NCBI GenBank assembly: GCA_020718205.1
Contig: DYSN01000020.1
Location: 1-45,413 of the forward strand
Source: Draconibacterium orientale
GTDB lineage: Bacteria; Bacteroidota; Bacteroidia; Bacteroidales; UBA12170
Direction of reading: 5' to 3'
DNA length: 45,413 bases
The position numbers were made by a program, and so were the translations under genes. This document shows positions 45,341-45,413 of the stretch, in pieces. The notes beneath the pieces are model-generated. The model was not told the origin of the DNA. It made no database searches and saw nothing but the letters and a program-made list of their open reading frames with translations. Position 1 is the first letter of the stretch, and each line of letters begins with the position of its first letter.

Positions 45341-45363
45341 ACAAACCATATTTAACCAAAAAA
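45341..45363 (-). repeat. Shared leader element, copy B
   Basis: Minus strand TTTTTTGGTTAAATATGG plus TTTGT; differs from copy A at one base (plus 45351 T against 44781 A). The hairpins that follow share the AGGTGT/ACACCT start but differ inside, so structure is kept while sequence changes. Confidence 0.8.
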
Positions 45364-45375
45364 TTCAATATGGGT

Positions 45376-45405
45376 CAAAAATAGTATTAAATGGTATTAC
45401 CTCAA
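45376..45405 (-). promoter_or_regulatory. Full consensus promoter of cassette B
   Basis: Minus strand TTG (plus CAA 45403-45405), 19 bases, TATTTTTG (plus CAAAAATA 45376-45383). Both elements and the spacing match the Bacteroidota consensus. Confidence 0.65.
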
Positions 45406-45413
45406 CTAACTAT

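Larger units (their letters stand above)
45305..45370 (-). ncRNA. Candidate small RNA, cassette B
   Basis: A minus-strand unit with promoter TTG-N19-TATTTTTG (45376-45405), predicted start near 45370, a short leader holding the shared 23-base element (45341-45363), then an 8-bp hairpin and T8. The predicted RNA is about 66 nt. About 560 bases of gene-free DNA lie downstream on the minus strand before cassette A, so it is not a leader of a protein gene. Confidence 0.55.

Noticed and set aside
44777-45350. Short ORFs beginning with ATGGTTTGT in cassettes A and B, as a leader peptide of an attenuator.
   Set aside because: In A the ORF is only four codons and in B it runs through the terminator without a stop; no downstream gene exists to attenuate. 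A non-coding role is simpler, though a tiny peptide in A is not excluded.

Overview
The window looks like a chromosomal segment of a Bacteroidota bacterium, probably in the Bacteroidales/Marinilabiliales neighbourhood. The evidence is a secreted protein with a C-terminal type IX secretion (Por) sorting domain, a fused MurF-alanine racemase, the Bacteroidota-type TamB/TsaD neighbourhood, many lipoprotein signals, AT-rich intergenic DNA, and repeated matches upstream of genes to the Bacteroidota sigma-70 -7 element TAnnTTTG. Species cannot be named from the sequence alone. No rRNA, tRNA, CRISPR array or complete mobile element is visible.

Layout. 1-552: mostly empty, with a short coding-like remnant and a long imperfect inverted repeat. 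553-7067: a three-gene exported carbohydrate cluster (GH127 beta-L-arabinofuranosidase-like lipoprotein, aldose 1-epimerase lipoprotein, and a glycosidase-like protein fused to an FGE-fold domain without the catalytic cysteines). 7116-10860: a YbiT-type ABC-F ATPase with a degenerate second ATP site and a T9SS-secreted BNR/Asp-box protein. 11041-12330: a promoter and structured leader in front of a broken lipoprotein gene. 12388-19076: metallophosphatase, polysaccharide deacetylase, Ig-like lipoprotein, ArsR-type regulator, adenine deaminase, PdxA. 19079-23529: MurF-Alr fusion and ArgS, with a small-RNA-like cassette between them. 23688-29771: MscS channel, radical SAM protein coupled to a HhH-GPD-like Fe-S protein, BASS transporter, PlsC-like acyltransferase, RNase Z. 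29790-31378: a decayed membrane-protein gene. 31450-33637: stand-alone IS1595-type zinc-ribbon protein, two thioredoxins, WbqC-like protein. 33778-43209: beta-helix lipoprotein, DUF554 protein, then on the minus strand TamB, CCA-adding enzyme, MiaA and a Dabb protein. 43244-44752: TsaD and a low-molecular-weight tyrosine phosphatase. 44753-45413: no protein gene, but two copies of a minus-strand promoter/hairpin cassette.

How the genes fit together. Much of the window is housekeeping: tRNA biology (ArgS, RNase Z, MiaA, CCA enzyme, TsaD), cell-envelope construction (MurF-Alr, TamB, acyltransferase, deacetylase), cofactor supply (PdxA two bases from the PLP-dependent Alr fusion) and redox folding (an exported and a cytoplasmic thioredoxin). 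Accessory functions are the arabinose-type sugar cluster and secreted proteins.

Most interesting signal. Three minus-strand loci (about 21.6, 44.8 and 45.4 kb) each combine a perfect TTG-N19/20-TAnnTTTG promoter, a leader of only 30-40 nt and an intrinsic terminator, with no gene downstream on that strand. Two of them share 22 of 23 leader bases. None of the ordinary gene promoters I checked has the full two-part consensus, so these look like strongly expressed transcripts of about 60-75 nt: a candidate small RNA family that I cannot match to a known one from memory.
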